This document shows, one piece after another, positions 8,226 through 16,495 of a DNA stretch of 64,000 nucleotides. The notes beneath the pieces are model-generated. The model was given only the letters and a program-made list of their open reading frames with translations, was not told where the DNA came from and did not search any database. A program made the translations under genes and the position numbers. Each line of letters opens with the position of its first letter. Within the stretch, counting starts at the first letter, position 1. The stretch spans positions 1-64,000 of the forward strand of contig NZ_JAGGPK010000044.1 in assembly GCF_018613855.1 (NCBI RefSeq), given 5' to 3'. The stretch is from Arthrobacter sp. ISL-30 (GTDB taxonomy: Bacteria > Actinomycetota > Actinomycetes > Actinomycetales > Micrococcaceae).

Positions 8226-9497
8226 TCATACTTCCTTGGAGATGACTTCCTTGGTTTTCGTCGTCTCGTCGGGCTGGAGCACGGTGGGGGTCCGGCCGAA
8301 GTTCTTCATCATCATGCCGATGATCGACTTCTTGCCCTGGGTTTTGTTGTAGACATCGAAGGCGACGGCCGCGAGGAGGACGAGGCCCTTGATGATCTGG
8401 GTGAGGTCGGCTCCGACGCCGAGCAACTGGAGGCCGTTGTTCAGGACGGCCATCACGAGGCCACCAACGATGGAGCCGATGACGGTGCCCACGCCGCCGG
8501 TCACTGCAGCGCCGCCGATGAATACAGCCGCGATCGCATCCAGTTCCCAGCCGACGCCGTCGAACGGACCGGAGGCTGTGGAGCGGCCGACGAAGATCAT
8601 GCCGGCTAGTCCGGCAAGGATGGACATGTTCATCATGACCAGGAAGTTGACCTTCTTGGACTGGACGCCGGAGAGCTCCGCGGCGTGCCGGTTGCCGCCG
8701 ACGGCGTAGATGTGGCGGCCGACGACTGTCTTGGAGGAGATGAAGCCGTAAATCAGCACCAGGACGGCGAGGATGAGGCCCGGAACGGGGAAGGACGTTC
8801 CCGGACGGCCGGTGGCGAACAAGTAGGTCGCGTAGAGGATGGCGCCGCAGATCAGGATCAGCTTCGTGGCCATCACCCAGCCCTCGGGGACCTCGGCGCC
8901 CAATGCCTTGGCGTTCCGGCGGGCACGCAGCTCGCCATAGACCACGAAGGCGACGGCGATCAGGCCGAGCAGCAGTGTCAGGTTGTTGTAGCCGGTGTTG
9001 GGCCCCACCTCAGGCAGGTACCCGGAGCCCAGGTACTGGAAGTCCTGCGGGACGGGGATGGTATTGGACTTGCCCACGAACTGGTTGAAGCCGCGGAAGA
9101 GCAACATGCCTGCCAGCGTTACGATGAACGCCGGAATTCCTACGTAGGCGGTCCAGAACCCTTGCCAGGCGCCGATCAGTGCTCCCAGGCCGAGGCCGAG
9201 AAGGACACCCATGTACCAGGGGATGCCCCAGTCGCGGATCGCGAGGGCCACCGTGACCCCGACAAAGGCGGCCACGGATCCGACGGAAAGGTCGATATGG
9301 CCGGCGATGATCACGAGGACCATTCCGATGGCCAGGATCAGGATGTAGGAGTTGCCGTTGAAGAGGTTGATGACGTTGCCGGGAGTGAGGGTGCGGCCTT
9401 CCGTGAAGATCTGGAAGAAGACGATCAGGGCAACGAGGGCGAATATCATGCCGAATTGGCGGGTATTGCCGCCAAACAGCTTCTTGAGCGCGTTCAT
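8226..9497 (-). CDS. mmsB: Multiple-monosaccharide ABC importer permease
   Basis: 423 aa. BPD_transp_2-family membrane protein with about ten hydrophobic helices. The hallmark segment GHIDLSVGSVAAFVGV lies near residue 66, and the permease-ATPase coupling region is GRHIYAVGGNRHAAELSG near residue 268. MmsB/GguB proteins are longer than RbsC by an extra cytoplasmic loop, seen here around ELRARRNAKALGAEVPEG (about 190-207). It forms the channel with MmsA (41 bp upstream) and receives sugar from the ChvE-type lipoprotein encoded downstream. The C-terminal tail after KSIIGMMMKNF is polar and cytoplasmic. Confidence 0.9.
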   Translation of the reverse strand: MNALKKLFGGNTRQFGMIFALVALIVFFQIFTEGRTLTPGNVINLFNGNSYILILAIGMVLVIIAGHIDLSVGSVAAFVGVTVALAIRDWGIPWYMGVLLGLGLGALIGAWQGFWTAYVGIPAFIVTLAGMLLFRGFNQFVGKSNTIPVPQDFQYLGSGYLPEVGPNTGYNNLTLLLGLIAVAFVVYGELRARRNAKALGAEVPEGWVMATKLILICGAILYATYLFATGRPGTSFPVPGLILAVLVLIYGFISSKTVVGRHIYAVGGNRHAAELSGVQSKKVNFLVMMNMSILAGLAGMIFVGRSTASGPFDGVGWELDAIAAVFIGGAAVTGGVGTVIGSIVGGLVMAVLNNGLQLLGVGADLTQIIKGLVLLAAVAFDVYNKTQGKKSIIGMMMKNFGRTPTVLQPDETTKTKEVISKEV

Positions 9498-9538
9498 TGT
9501 TTTGGGTCCTTGTGTCCGGAGTCGGGTGCTTGCCAGGG

Positions 9539-11095
9539 TCAGGCGGCTTTGCGGGAGGAAGTCATGAGTTTCATGAGGCTTTCCTGGGTGGCTTCGTCCT
9601 TGTTCAGTACGCCAGTGATGGCACCTTCAAAAATCGCGTAGATGCGGTCGGAGAGGCCCAGCAACTCGGGCAGCTCCGAGGAAATGACGATTACGCCTTT
9701 CCCTTGGTTGGCCAGTCGCTGGATGATGCCGTAAATCTCGTACTTGGCGCCGACGTCAATGCCTCGGGTAGGTTCGTCCAGGATGAGGAGCTCCGGCTCG
9801 GTGAACATCCACTTCGCCAGGACCACCTTCTGTTGATTTCCGCCGGAAAGTTTGGCCACGCCCTCCTGGACCGTGGGTGCCTTAGTGCGAAGCGACTTGC
9901 GGTACTGCTCAGCCACAGCGAATTCCTTGTTGGCGTCCACGACGAAGTTCTTGCTGATCTTCTTCAGGTTGGCCGAGACCGTGGTGGTCTTGATGTCATC
10001 GAGCAGGTTCAGGCCGAGGGTCTTGCGGTCCTCCGTCACATAGCCGAGTCCGGCGTCGATGGCCTGGCGGACGTTGTGCAGGTGGACTTCCTTGCCGTCA
10101 ACGTAAATGTGTCCGGAGATGAATCGTCCGTAGGAGCGGCCAAACACCGAGCGGGCCAGTTCCGTTCGCCCGGCACCCATCAGGCCGGCGAAACCTACAA
10201 TCTCGCCGCGGCGGACGTAGAAGCTGGAGTTTTTGCAGACGAGTCGGTCCGGGATCTGCGGATGTCCCACCGTCCAGTTCTTGACTTCGAAGAACACCTC
10301 GCCGATCTTCGGCTCGTGGTCCGGAAAGCGGGACTCCAGGGTACGTCCCACCATGCCCTTGATGATCCGGTCTTCGTCCACGCCGTCGGCCTTGACGTTC
10401 AGTGTCTCGATGGACTTGCCGTCGCGGATGATGGTGATCGAATCGGCGATCTGTTCGATCTCATTGAGCTTGTGGGAAATGATGATCGAGGTGATGCCCT
10501 TGGCCTTCAGCCCCAGGATCAGGTCCAGGAGGTGCTGGGAATCGGATTCATTCAGGGCAGCCGTGGGCTCGTCCAGGATGAGCAGCTTGACCGACTTGTT
10601 GAGCGCTTTGGCGATCTCCACGAGCTGCTGTTTGCCGACGCCGATTTCCTTGATCGGGGTATCGGGATCGTCACGCAGTCCCACTCGAGCCAGGAGTTCA
10701 AGGGAACGACGGCGGGCCTCGGCCCAGTCGATCACGCCGCGCTTGGTGGGCTCGTTGCCCAGGAAGATGTTCTCCGTGATGGAGAGTTCGGGGATCAGCG
10801 CCAGCTCCTGGTGGATGATGACGATGCCAGCGTGCTCGCTGGCCCGGATGTCCTTGAACTGCTGGACCTCGTTCTGGTAGATGATGTCGCCCGAGTAGCT
10901 TCCGTAGGGATAAACCCCTGACAGAACCTTCATCAGGGTGGACTTGCCGGCTCCGTTTTCGCCACAGATTGCGTGGATTTCGCCGGCCTTGACCTTCAGG
11001 TTCACGTTCGAAAGCGCCTTGACACCAGGGAATTCCTTGGTGATCGACCGCATTTCCAGGATGAGGGGCTCGCTCTGCGTTGTGGGGGTGGTCAT
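9539..11095 (-). CDS. mmsA: Multiple-monosaccharide ABC importer ATPase, double cassette
   Basis: 518 aa with two fused ATPase cassettes, as in all CUT2 sugar importers. Cassette 1: Walker [10 protein letters not shown] at residues 45-53 and Walker [12 protein letters not shown] near 165. Cassette 2: GLMGAGRTE near 304 in place of a canonical Walker A, signature LSGGNQQK near 418 and [14 protein letters not shown] near 440. The MmsA/GguA subfamily is indicated by [14 protein letters not shown] near residue 66. First gene of a three-gene operon with mmsB and chvE. A promoter and palindrome lie at 11161-11193. Confidence 0.92.
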   Translation of the reverse strand: MTTPTTQSEPLILEMRSITKEFPGVKALSNVNLKVKAGEIHAICGENGAGKSTLMKVLSGVYPYGSYSGDIIYQNEVQQFKDIRASEHAGIVIIHQELALIPELSITENIFLGNEPTKRGVIDWAEARRRSLELLARVGLRDDPDTPIKEIGVGKQQLVEIAKALNKSVKLLILDEPTAALNESDSQHLLDLILGLKAKGITSIIISHKLNEIEQIADSITIIRDGKSIETLNVKADGVDEDRIIKGMVGRTLESRFPDHEPKIGEVFFEVKNWTVGHPQIPDRLVCKNSSFYVRRGEIVGFAGLMGAGRTELARSVFGRSYGRFISGHIYVDGKEVHLHNVRQAIDAGLGYVTEDRKTLGLNLLDDIKTTTVSANLKKISKNFVVDANKEFAVAEQYRKSLRTKAPTVQEGVAKLSGGNQQKVVLAKWMFTEPELLILDEPTRGIDVGAKYEIYGIIQRLANQGKGVIVISSELPELLGLSDRIYAIFEGAITGVLNKDEATQESLMKLMTSSRKAA

Positions 11096-11160
11096 ACGCC
11101 CTTACGCCTCCAATGCGTGACGTCGTTGTCTCCCCAAGAAAAGGGGCTGTCTGATGAGAA

Positions 11161-11193
11161 AGTAAACTTGATCACAGGTCTTGTCGTCAAGAC
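11161..11193 (-). promoter_or_regulatory. Promoter and operator of the mmsA-mmsB-chvE operon
   Basis: On the minus strand a -35 TTGACG (11190-11185) and a -10 TTTACT (11166-11161) are 18 bp apart. The -35 lies inside a perfect inverted repeat, GTCTTG-4-CAAGAC (11178-11193). A repressor there would occlude RNA polymerase. The ROK regulator encoded just upstream is the natural candidate, by proximity only. Confidence 0.5.
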
Positions 11194-11244
11194 TTGAACG
11201 CAATAACGGGATAACGAATTGATGTACTTCGCTATCCTGCATGG

Positions 11245-12435
11245 CTATGCCCTCGCGATTCCGGCGTGCTGAAATACCAGGGCCGCGGCCCCCAAGGCTT
11301 CCGCCCGGGCGCCGAGGGAAGACATCGCAAGGTGTGTGGTCTCACCTACGACGGGCACGGCATGGCGGACCAGCCCCCTGTGGATCGGGTCCAGCAGCAA
11401 GTTGCCAAGTCCTGCCAAGGGGCCGCCCACAACGATGACCTCGGGGTTGATGAGGTTGGCCACATTCCCCAACGCGCGGCCGACGGCCAGTCCGGCGTCG
11501 TCCACCACCCGCAGGGTTGCGGAGTCCCTGGCAAGGGCGTCGCTGACGATCTTGTCGGGCCCGAAAGGCTCGCCGCGGCCACGGCTCAGGAGTTCGATCA
11601 TGGTGGTGGTAGAGGCGATGGTTTCCAGGCACCCCCTGTTCCCGCAGCGGCAGACGAGGCCATGCTCGTGAATGGTGGCGTGGCCTATTTCGCCAGTGAT
11701 TCCGACTGTGCCGTAGTAGGGGGCACCGTTGAGGATAAGGCCAGCGCCGATACCCGAGCCGATCTTGAGGAACATCAGGTTGCTGACCCCGCCATGGGGC
11801 CCCCACGTCACTTCCGACAATGCCCCGAGATTGGCGTCGTTATCAACGAACACGGGCATGTCCAAGGCTTTTTCGAGCCTCTCGAGGATGTGGATCCCCA
11901 CCCACTCAGGCAGGATGGCGCCCTGGGCGACGGTACTGGACCGCCGGTCGATGGGCCCGGGAATGCCGGCACCTGCGCCCACCACGGCACTACGGTCCAC
12001 CCCGCTTTCCAAGAGCAGTTTGTCCAGGAGGTCGACGGCGGCGGCGATGCCGTCCTCGGCGTGGTGGCCGAGGGGAAGTTCCACTGATTCTTCGGCGATG
12101 ATGTGGTAGCTGAGGGAGGCGAGGACTACCCGCAGGTGTCGTCGGCCGAAATCGATTCCGACGGCGAGCGCTCCGTTGCTGTTCAGCCTCACGTTCAGTG
12201 CCCGGCGGCCGGAGCTGGTGGTCGGTTCCGTGGAAACGAGTCCCGCGCCCTGCATGATCCTGACGATGTTGGAGATCGTGGCAGTGGACAAACCTGTCTG
12301 GCGGGACAATTCTGCCTGGGTGGACGGGCCGTTGAGCAGGCATTCAATGATGCGCTGCTGGTTCAGGTGCCGAAGAGCTGATTGCGAACCAGGATTTGGG
12401 GGCCTGCTCTTCGTTGAGCGCGGTGTTGCGGGCAT
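11245..12435 (-). CDS. ROK-family transcriptional regulator (NagC/XylR type)
   Basis: 396 aa. ATG at 12435 (MPATPRSTKSRPPN). N-terminal winged helix at about residues 20-80: QQRIIECLLNGPSTQAELS then TGLSTATISNIVRIMQG. Next comes an ATPase-like ROK domain with VGIDFGRRHLRVVL and DNDANLGALSE. The ROK zinc site appears as HGLVCRCGNRGCLETIAS near 265-282, with His and three Cys. The family binds phosphorylated or free sugars and represses uptake and catabolic genes. It lies 149 bp upstream of the sugar importer operon on the same strand and most likely controls it through the palindrome at 11178-11193. Confidence 0.9.
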   Translation of the reverse strand: MPATPRSTKSRPPNPGSQSALRHLNQQRIIECLLNGPSTQAELSRQTGLSTATISNIVRIMQGAGLVSTEPTTSSGRRALNVRLNSNGALAVGIDFGRRHLRVVLASLSYHIIAEESVELPLGHHAEDGIAAAVDLLDKLLLESGVDRSAVVGAGAGIPGPIDRRSSTVAQGAILPEWVGIHILERLEKALDMPVFVDNDANLGALSEVTWGPHGGVSNLMFLKIGSGIGAGLILNGAPYYGTVGITGEIGHATIHEHGLVCRCGNRGCLETIASTTTMIELLSRGRGEPFGPDKIVSDALARDSATLRVVDDAGLAVGRALGNVANLINPEVIVVGGPLAGLGNLLLDPIHRGLVRHAVPVVGETTHLAMSSLGARAEALGAAALVFQHAGIARA

Positions 12436-12627
12436 GACAAGAAGCGTGCACCATTCCATCGTTGTAGTCAAGAAGTTAACGCAAGTAACAGCCTTGGCGT
12501 GGACTTCTCGTCCGCATACAGCTTCGGCAGGGTGCTGGAAAAGGGGAGCGCCAGCCGGGTGCATTATGTCCTGGAGAGCAGTCCGCCGGGTCCAATCATC
12601 CACCGGCGCCGACGATGGCGGTGCCTA

Positions 12628-12657
12628 CTCTGGAGGAACAAGCTCTGGAGGAACAAG
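12628..12657 (+). repeat. 15-bp tandem repeat upstream of davA
   Basis: CTCTGGAGGAACAAG occurs twice in tandem (12628-12642 and 12643-12657). Each unit contains a GGAGGA ribosome-site-like core but neither is placed before a good start codon. An in-frame ATG at 12615 would translate through it, but homology supports the start at 12714. Confidence 0.7.
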
Positions 12658-12713
12658 GCGCCGCCGCACGGGGCGGCAGTGCCTCCGAGGAATTCCTAGA
12701 CAAGGTGGTCATG

Positions 12714-13508
12714 ATGCTGCTTGCCGTACTGCAGGCCAGTGCCGCGCCCCTGGATGTCGACGCCAACCTGAAGGTGATCGACTCCGCCGCGCAGCACGCC
12801 GCAGCCGCCGACGCTGCGATCCTGCTGACTCCTGAGCTCTTCCCTGTAGGGTACGAGCCCCTCGGAGTTAGGGCTGGGATTGATCCCATGGAGCTCCCTG
12901 CTATTAGGGGCGAGCTGGCCAGGATCGCGTCGACCTGCGGCATCGGACTGGTCTATAGCCTTCCTGCCGTGGGCCCGGAAGGAGACTGGCACATCACTGC
13001 CACCCTCCTGGATGCCTCGGGCGCCGTGCTGCTGGAATACGCCAAGGTCCATCTTTTTGGTGAGGAAGAGCGAAAGGCGTTCGTGCCTGCCGCGGCGCCT
13101 CCCGCCGCCGTCGATTTCAACGGCCTTAAAGTGTCCCTGCTGATCTGCTACGACGCCGAGTTTCCCGAGACCGTGCGCGCGGCGGCCGTGCGGGGCGCGA
13201 AGCTGCTCCTCGTTCCGACCGCCCTGGCGGAAGGTTTTGACTCGGTACCCCAGGTACTGCTCAGGGCGCGGGCGCTCGAGAGCCAGGTGTATGTGGCCTA
13301 CGCCAACCATTGTGGAGGATCGTCTGGGGAGCGGTTCCTTGGCGGCAGCATCGTGGCTGGACCCGACGGGGCAGTCCGGGCCGAGGCCGGGGAGTCCGCG
13401 GAGCTCATCTTCGCGGAGGTCTCCCCGGACGCTGTCGCCTCAGCCCGAAACCTTGTACCTTACCTGCGCGAACGCCGTCCGGACCTCTACGCAGCTTGGG
13501 GACTGTAG
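12714..13508 (+). CDS. davA: DavA-like amidase, nitrilase superfamily (5-aminovaleramidase candidate)
   Basis: 264 aa. Carbon-nitrogen hydrolase fold with the full Glu-Lys-Cys triad: E41 in LLTPELFPVGYEP, K111 in EYAKVHLFGEEE and C145 in LLICYDAEFPE. The start MLLAVLQASAAPLDVDANL has the usual beginning of small nitrilase-family amidases, and AAGGTGG lies 5 bases before it. DavA hydrolyses 5-aminovaleramide, made by lysine 2-monooxygenase, to 5-aminovalerate and ammonia, and as I recall has the same length. The assignment rests on the DavB-like oxidase, amino-acid permease, racemase-family protein and PucR regulator encoded next to it. Without that context it would only be called a C-N hydrolase. 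Confidence 0.72.
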   Translation: MLLAVLQASAAPLDVDANLKVIDSAAQHAAAADAAILLTPELFPVGYEPLGVRAGIDPMELPAIRGELARIASTCGIGLVYSLPAVGPEGDWHITATLLDASGAVLLEYAKVHLFGEEERKAFVPAAAPPAAVDFNGLKVSLLICYDAEFPETVRAAAVRGAKLLLVPTALAEGFDSVPQVLLRARALESQVYVAYANHCGGSSGERFLGGSIVAGPDGAVRAEAGESAELIFAEVSPDAVASARNLVPYLRERRPDLYAAWGL

Positions 13509-13552
13509 CCGGCTACCGGGGCTGTAGCCGGCGCGGGCATAGTAGCCGGCTA
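13505..13552. repeat. Triple GTAGCCGG repeat between convergent genes
   Basis: GTAGCCGG begins at 13505, 13524 and 13542. The first and third copies form the perfect 10-bp palindrome TAGCCGGCTA (13506-13515, 13543-13552), and the first overlaps the davA stop codon. The arms can pair with each other, so it may serve as the shared 3' structure of davA and the convergent pucR gene. Confidence 0.6.
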
Positions 13553-13575
13553 ACCAACCTCCCTGATCAGTACAG

Positions 13576-15174
13576 CTAGGCGGCCAGGAGCTCATCCACG
13601 TACTGAAGGGCGATCCACAGTTCTGCGCGCACCTGCGCCTGGTTCAGGTCAGTGTCGAGCAGTTCCGCGACGACGCCGATCTGGCGACGCACGCTGTTTC
13701 GGTGCAGGCCGAGCGCCTTCGCGGTACCGTCCCAGCTGCCATTTTCCCCAAGCCAGCCGCGCAGTACCGCCAACAGCGGGTCCCTGCGGTCAGGTTCCAG
13801 GGCAAGGATCGGTTCCAGCAGGCGGGCCGCGAGCATCGTGCCGGCCTCAGGCCCCAACAGCCCGGTGACGGACCAGCTTTCCTCACCAACGCGGGCGCTC
13901 GTCCCGCTGGACTTCACTCGTGCGCGGAGTGAAGCCGCCCGCCGATACGCCTCCGGCAGATCCGTGAGTTCAGCGGGATCGCCAATCACCAGGCGCCAGC
14001 CGAGGCGTTCGACGTCGGCCAGCAGGGCGTCGTCGACCTTGAGGCGGGTGATCGCGGCGAATCCGTACTCGGTAATCTCCACGAGCTTGGTATCGAACAT
14101 GCGACGCCACTGCAGGAGTTCGCGGACGGGACTGTCTCCGGCAGGCCAGTCGGGTGCATCCACCTTGATGCCCTGCACCACGCGGATGGGGGCGGAACGG
14201 GTGGATGAGAGGCTTTGGGCCAGGAGGTCCTTGAGGCCGTTGATGTGGCGGGTCCCGCCGGTGATGAGGCTGTCCGGGTGCAGCAGCACCGCCGTCGCAA
14301 GCTGGCTGGGAGCCAGCGAACCGCTGGTGCGCTGCCTCACCAGGAGTTCCAGCAGTCCGACGGCTGACGAGACCACGCTGTTCTGCGCCGCCGTCAGTGG
14401 CGCGTCGGATCCCAGGATGAGCGCACCGAGGTTGGCATCCTTGGTGCTTCGCAGCGGATGTCCCATTACGAGGGTTGAGCCCGGGATGTCGAAGCTGTCC
14501 GTTTCCACCCTAGGGCCGCTCCCGGACAGGAGTCGGTCAAGGAGCGGTGCGAGGGTGGAGGGCTCGACGCCGGTGCGCCCGCCCGCCCGGTTGTGCCCGC
14601 GTGCACGAACGCGCCCGTCGGCACCGAAAAGCATCGCCCAGACCGGGACGCGCTGGACCAGCACGGCGAGCAGCTCATGTTCCGGGCGGGAGGAAAGCAC
14701 CGCCCGCATAAGCTGCCTGTTGGTTTCCGCGAGCTGCCGGAAGACGCGAGCATTGTCCGACTCCAGCAGCTGCGAGAACTGGAGGCCGATCGCGGCAAAC
14801 GGCAGCGATTCCGGGATTTCCAGCAGGGTCAGGTTGTGCTTGCGGCATGCGGCCAGAAGGTCCTGGGGGACGGCGTCGAAATACGGCTGGATGCCGAAGC
14901 CCAATGCCGCCACCCCTGCCCGGACCAAGCGCTCAACATAGGCATCCACCTTTCCGCGGCTGCCGCCTTCCCCCAAGAAGGGAAGCCCGGACGTCAGGAC
15001 CAGCTCCCCGTCGACCAGGTACGGGGTGGGGTCTCCGAGCTCGCTGGGTTCAACCCACCGGAGCAGCTCGGCGCCGCTGCCGCCGTCGTGAAGGATCTTC
15101 AGCTCGGGCGGCAGCTGCGCCAGGAATTGCTCCAGGGTCACAAAGCTCAGGCGGCCGGCGGGGTCAGACTGCAT
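13576..15174 (-). CDS. PucR-family transcriptional regulator
   Basis: 532 aa. N-terminal PucR ligand domain (LSFVTLEQFLAQLPPELKI; VLTSGLPFLGEGG; LTLLEIPESLPFAAI), a GGDEF-like middle region, and a C-terminal PucR helix-turn-helix: GENGSWDGTAKALGLHRNSV then RRQIGVVAELLDTDL near residues 478-512. Such activators respond to nitrogen-rich catabolites (purines, amino acids, amines). It overlaps the racemase-family gene by 11 bp and is convergent with davA. The natural targets are the divergently transcribed permease and DavB-like oxidase genes and possibly davA. Confidence 0.88.
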   Translation of the reverse strand: MQSDPAGRLSFVTLEQFLAQLPPELKILHDGGSGAELLRWVEPSELGDPTPYLVDGELVLTSGLPFLGEGGSRGKVDAYVERLVRAGVAALGFGIQPYFDAVPQDLLAACRKHNLTLLEIPESLPFAAIGLQFSQLLESDNARVFRQLAETNRQLMRAVLSSRPEHELLAVLVQRVPVWAMLFGADGRVRARGHNRAGGRTGVEPSTLAPLLDRLLSGSGPRVETDSFDIPGSTLVMGHPLRSTKDANLGALILGSDAPLTAAQNSVVSSAVGLLELLVRQRTSGSLAPSQLATAVLLHPDSLITGGTRHINGLKDLLAQSLSSTRSAPIRVVQGIKVDAPDWPAGDSPVRELLQWRRMFDTKLVEITEYGFAAITRLKVDDALLADVERLGWRLVIGDPAELTDLPEAYRRAASLRARVKSSGTSARVGEESWSVTGLLGPEAGTMLAARLLEPILALEPDRRDPLLAVLRGWLGENGSWDGTAKALGLHRNSVRRQIGVVAELLDTDLNQAQVRAELWIALQYVDELLAA

Positions 15175-16396
15175 GACCGCTCCGTTCGATCAGGGGCTCC
15201 TGGTAGTCGGGGCACTCGTGGACGTCGGACTCGTAAACGCGGGGGAGGCGCGGAGCAATCCTGTTGATGATTTCGTCACCGTGGCTTCCGATCGCGGCTC
15301 CCCATTCGTCCGCGCTGGCCGCGCCGCTGCCGGGGTCGCCAAATAGCACAGCTGTGTCACCAACTGCGATTTCGCCGACGTCGGGTCCAAGGTCAACCAT
15401 GAACTGGTCCATGCAGACCTTGCCGATCACTGGAACCTGGCGATTGCCGATCCGCACCACGCTCCGGCCGCTGATGCCCTTGGGAATCCCATCCGCATAG
15501 CCGAGGGGTATCAGTCCCAGGAATCTTGGTTCGTAGGTGATTGCCTGGTGTTCATAGCTCACGCCCGTGCCGGCGGGAACCTTCTTCACCATCACGAGTG
15601 GCGCCGTGACGGACAAGGCGGGTCGCAGCCCGAAGTCGGCCGGGTCCAGGTGGCCCGCCGGTGCGAGCCCGTAGATGGCCAGTCCGGCCCGGACCATATC
15701 GAAATGGAAGCCCGGCCGTTCCAGGATGTTGGCTGAACTGCAGACGTGCCTGAGTTCCGGCCTGAGGCCGGCCACGCGGGCTACCTCGACGGCGGCCTCG
15801 AAGTCCGCGACGGCGGCAGCATTGCCGGGATGGGCGGGGACGTCAGCCCAGGCAAGGTGGGTCCAGACACCACGGACCCTTAGGGTTCCGTCCAGTTCGG
15901 CCTGCCGGGCTCGTGCCACCAGTCCGGGCCAGTCCTCAACCCTGGCACCGCCGCGGCTCAGGCCGCTGTCGAGCTCCAGGTGCACTGCGGCAGGCCGCCC
16001 CAGCTGCCGTGCAATGCCTGTCAGGACCTCCAGTTGGCCCACGCTTCCCAGCGAGAGGTCGACGTCGTATTCCAGGGCTTCCCGGATAGCCGCGCTCGTC
16101 TGGGATGCCAGATAGAGCCACGACAGGACCGGCACTGTAATGCCCGCCTTGCGTAGGGCCACCGCTTCGCTCAGTTGCGCGGTCCCCAGCCAGTCGGCCC
16201 CGGCTTCGACGGCGGTGCTGGCCACTTCGATCAGCCCGTGCCCGTAGGCATTGCCCTTGACTACAGCCATGAAATGCGGCGCCTTGCTGCGCTTCCTGAA
16301 GGCCCTGACATTGTCTGAAATAGCGGAGAGGTCGACGGTGACCTGGCCTGTGAGCGGCGTCTTTGCCGCAGTTTGTGATTGTGCATTCTGTCTCAT
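15164..16396 (-). CDS. Alanine-racemase-family PLP enzyme, possible lysine racemase
   Basis: 410 aa. PLP-binding Lys is K47 in MAVVKGNAYGHG (canonical alanine racemases have VKANAYGHG). The opposite catalytic Tyr is Y281 in GVSYEHQAITYEP, and the second-domain signatures GYADGIPKG and GKVCMDQFMVDLG are present. Length is somewhat over the usual 370-390. In a cluster with a lysine monooxygenase-like gene, conversion of D-lysine to L-lysine is a reasonable alternative to alanine racemisation; sequence alone cannot decide. No ribosome site precedes the ATG. A TATAGT hexamer ends 8 bases before it, which suggests a leaderless mRNA. A TGACC-6-GGTCA palindrome covers that hexamer. Confidence 0.8.
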   Translation of the reverse strand: MRQNAQSQTAAKTPLTGQVTVDLSAISDNVRAFRKRSKAPHFMAVVKGNAYGHGLIEVASTAVEAGADWLGTAQLSEAVALRKAGITVPVLSWLYLASQTSAAIREALEYDVDLSLGSVGQLEVLTGIARQLGRPAAVHLELDSGLSRGGARVEDWPGLVARARQAELDGTLRVRGVWTHLAWADVPAHPGNAAAVADFEAAVEVARVAGLRPELRHVCSSANILERPGFHFDMVRAGLAIYGLAPAGHLDPADFGLRPALSVTAPLVMVKKVPAGTGVSYEHQAITYEPRFLGLIPLGYADGIPKGISGRSVVRIGNRQVPVIGKVCMDQFMVDLGPDVGEIAVGDTAVLFGDPGSGAASADEWGAAIGSHGDEIINRIAPRLPRVYESDVHECPDYQEPLIERSGHAV

Positions 16397-16399
16397 GGT

Positions 16400-16415
16400 T
16401 GACCACTATAGGTCA
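16400..16415. promoter_or_regulatory. Palindromic operator between racemase and permease genes
   Basis: Perfect inverted repeat TGACC-ACTATA-GGTCA. On the minus strand its centre holds TATAGT, the likely -10 of the racemase gene, so a protein bound here would directly govern that promoter. It lies 80 bp before the GTG of the divergent permease gene. PucR is a candidate binder. Confidence 0.5.
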
Positions 16416-16495
16416 TTTTGCACAAGGTTGAGAGCTGCCTCACAGCCGTACTGTTGGACACGGGAACCACCAACTACCTAGAAGGGACGTCAACG

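Noticed and set aside
12615..12713. Upstream start for the DavA-like gene (33 extra residues)
   Set aside because: Small nitrilase-family amidases begin at the MLLAVLQ strand, and AAGGTGG is placed for 12714; the extra residues come from a tandem DNA repeat.
13505..13552. CRISPR-like array
   Set aside because: Motif is only 8-10 bp, three copies, no spacers of even length and no cas genes.
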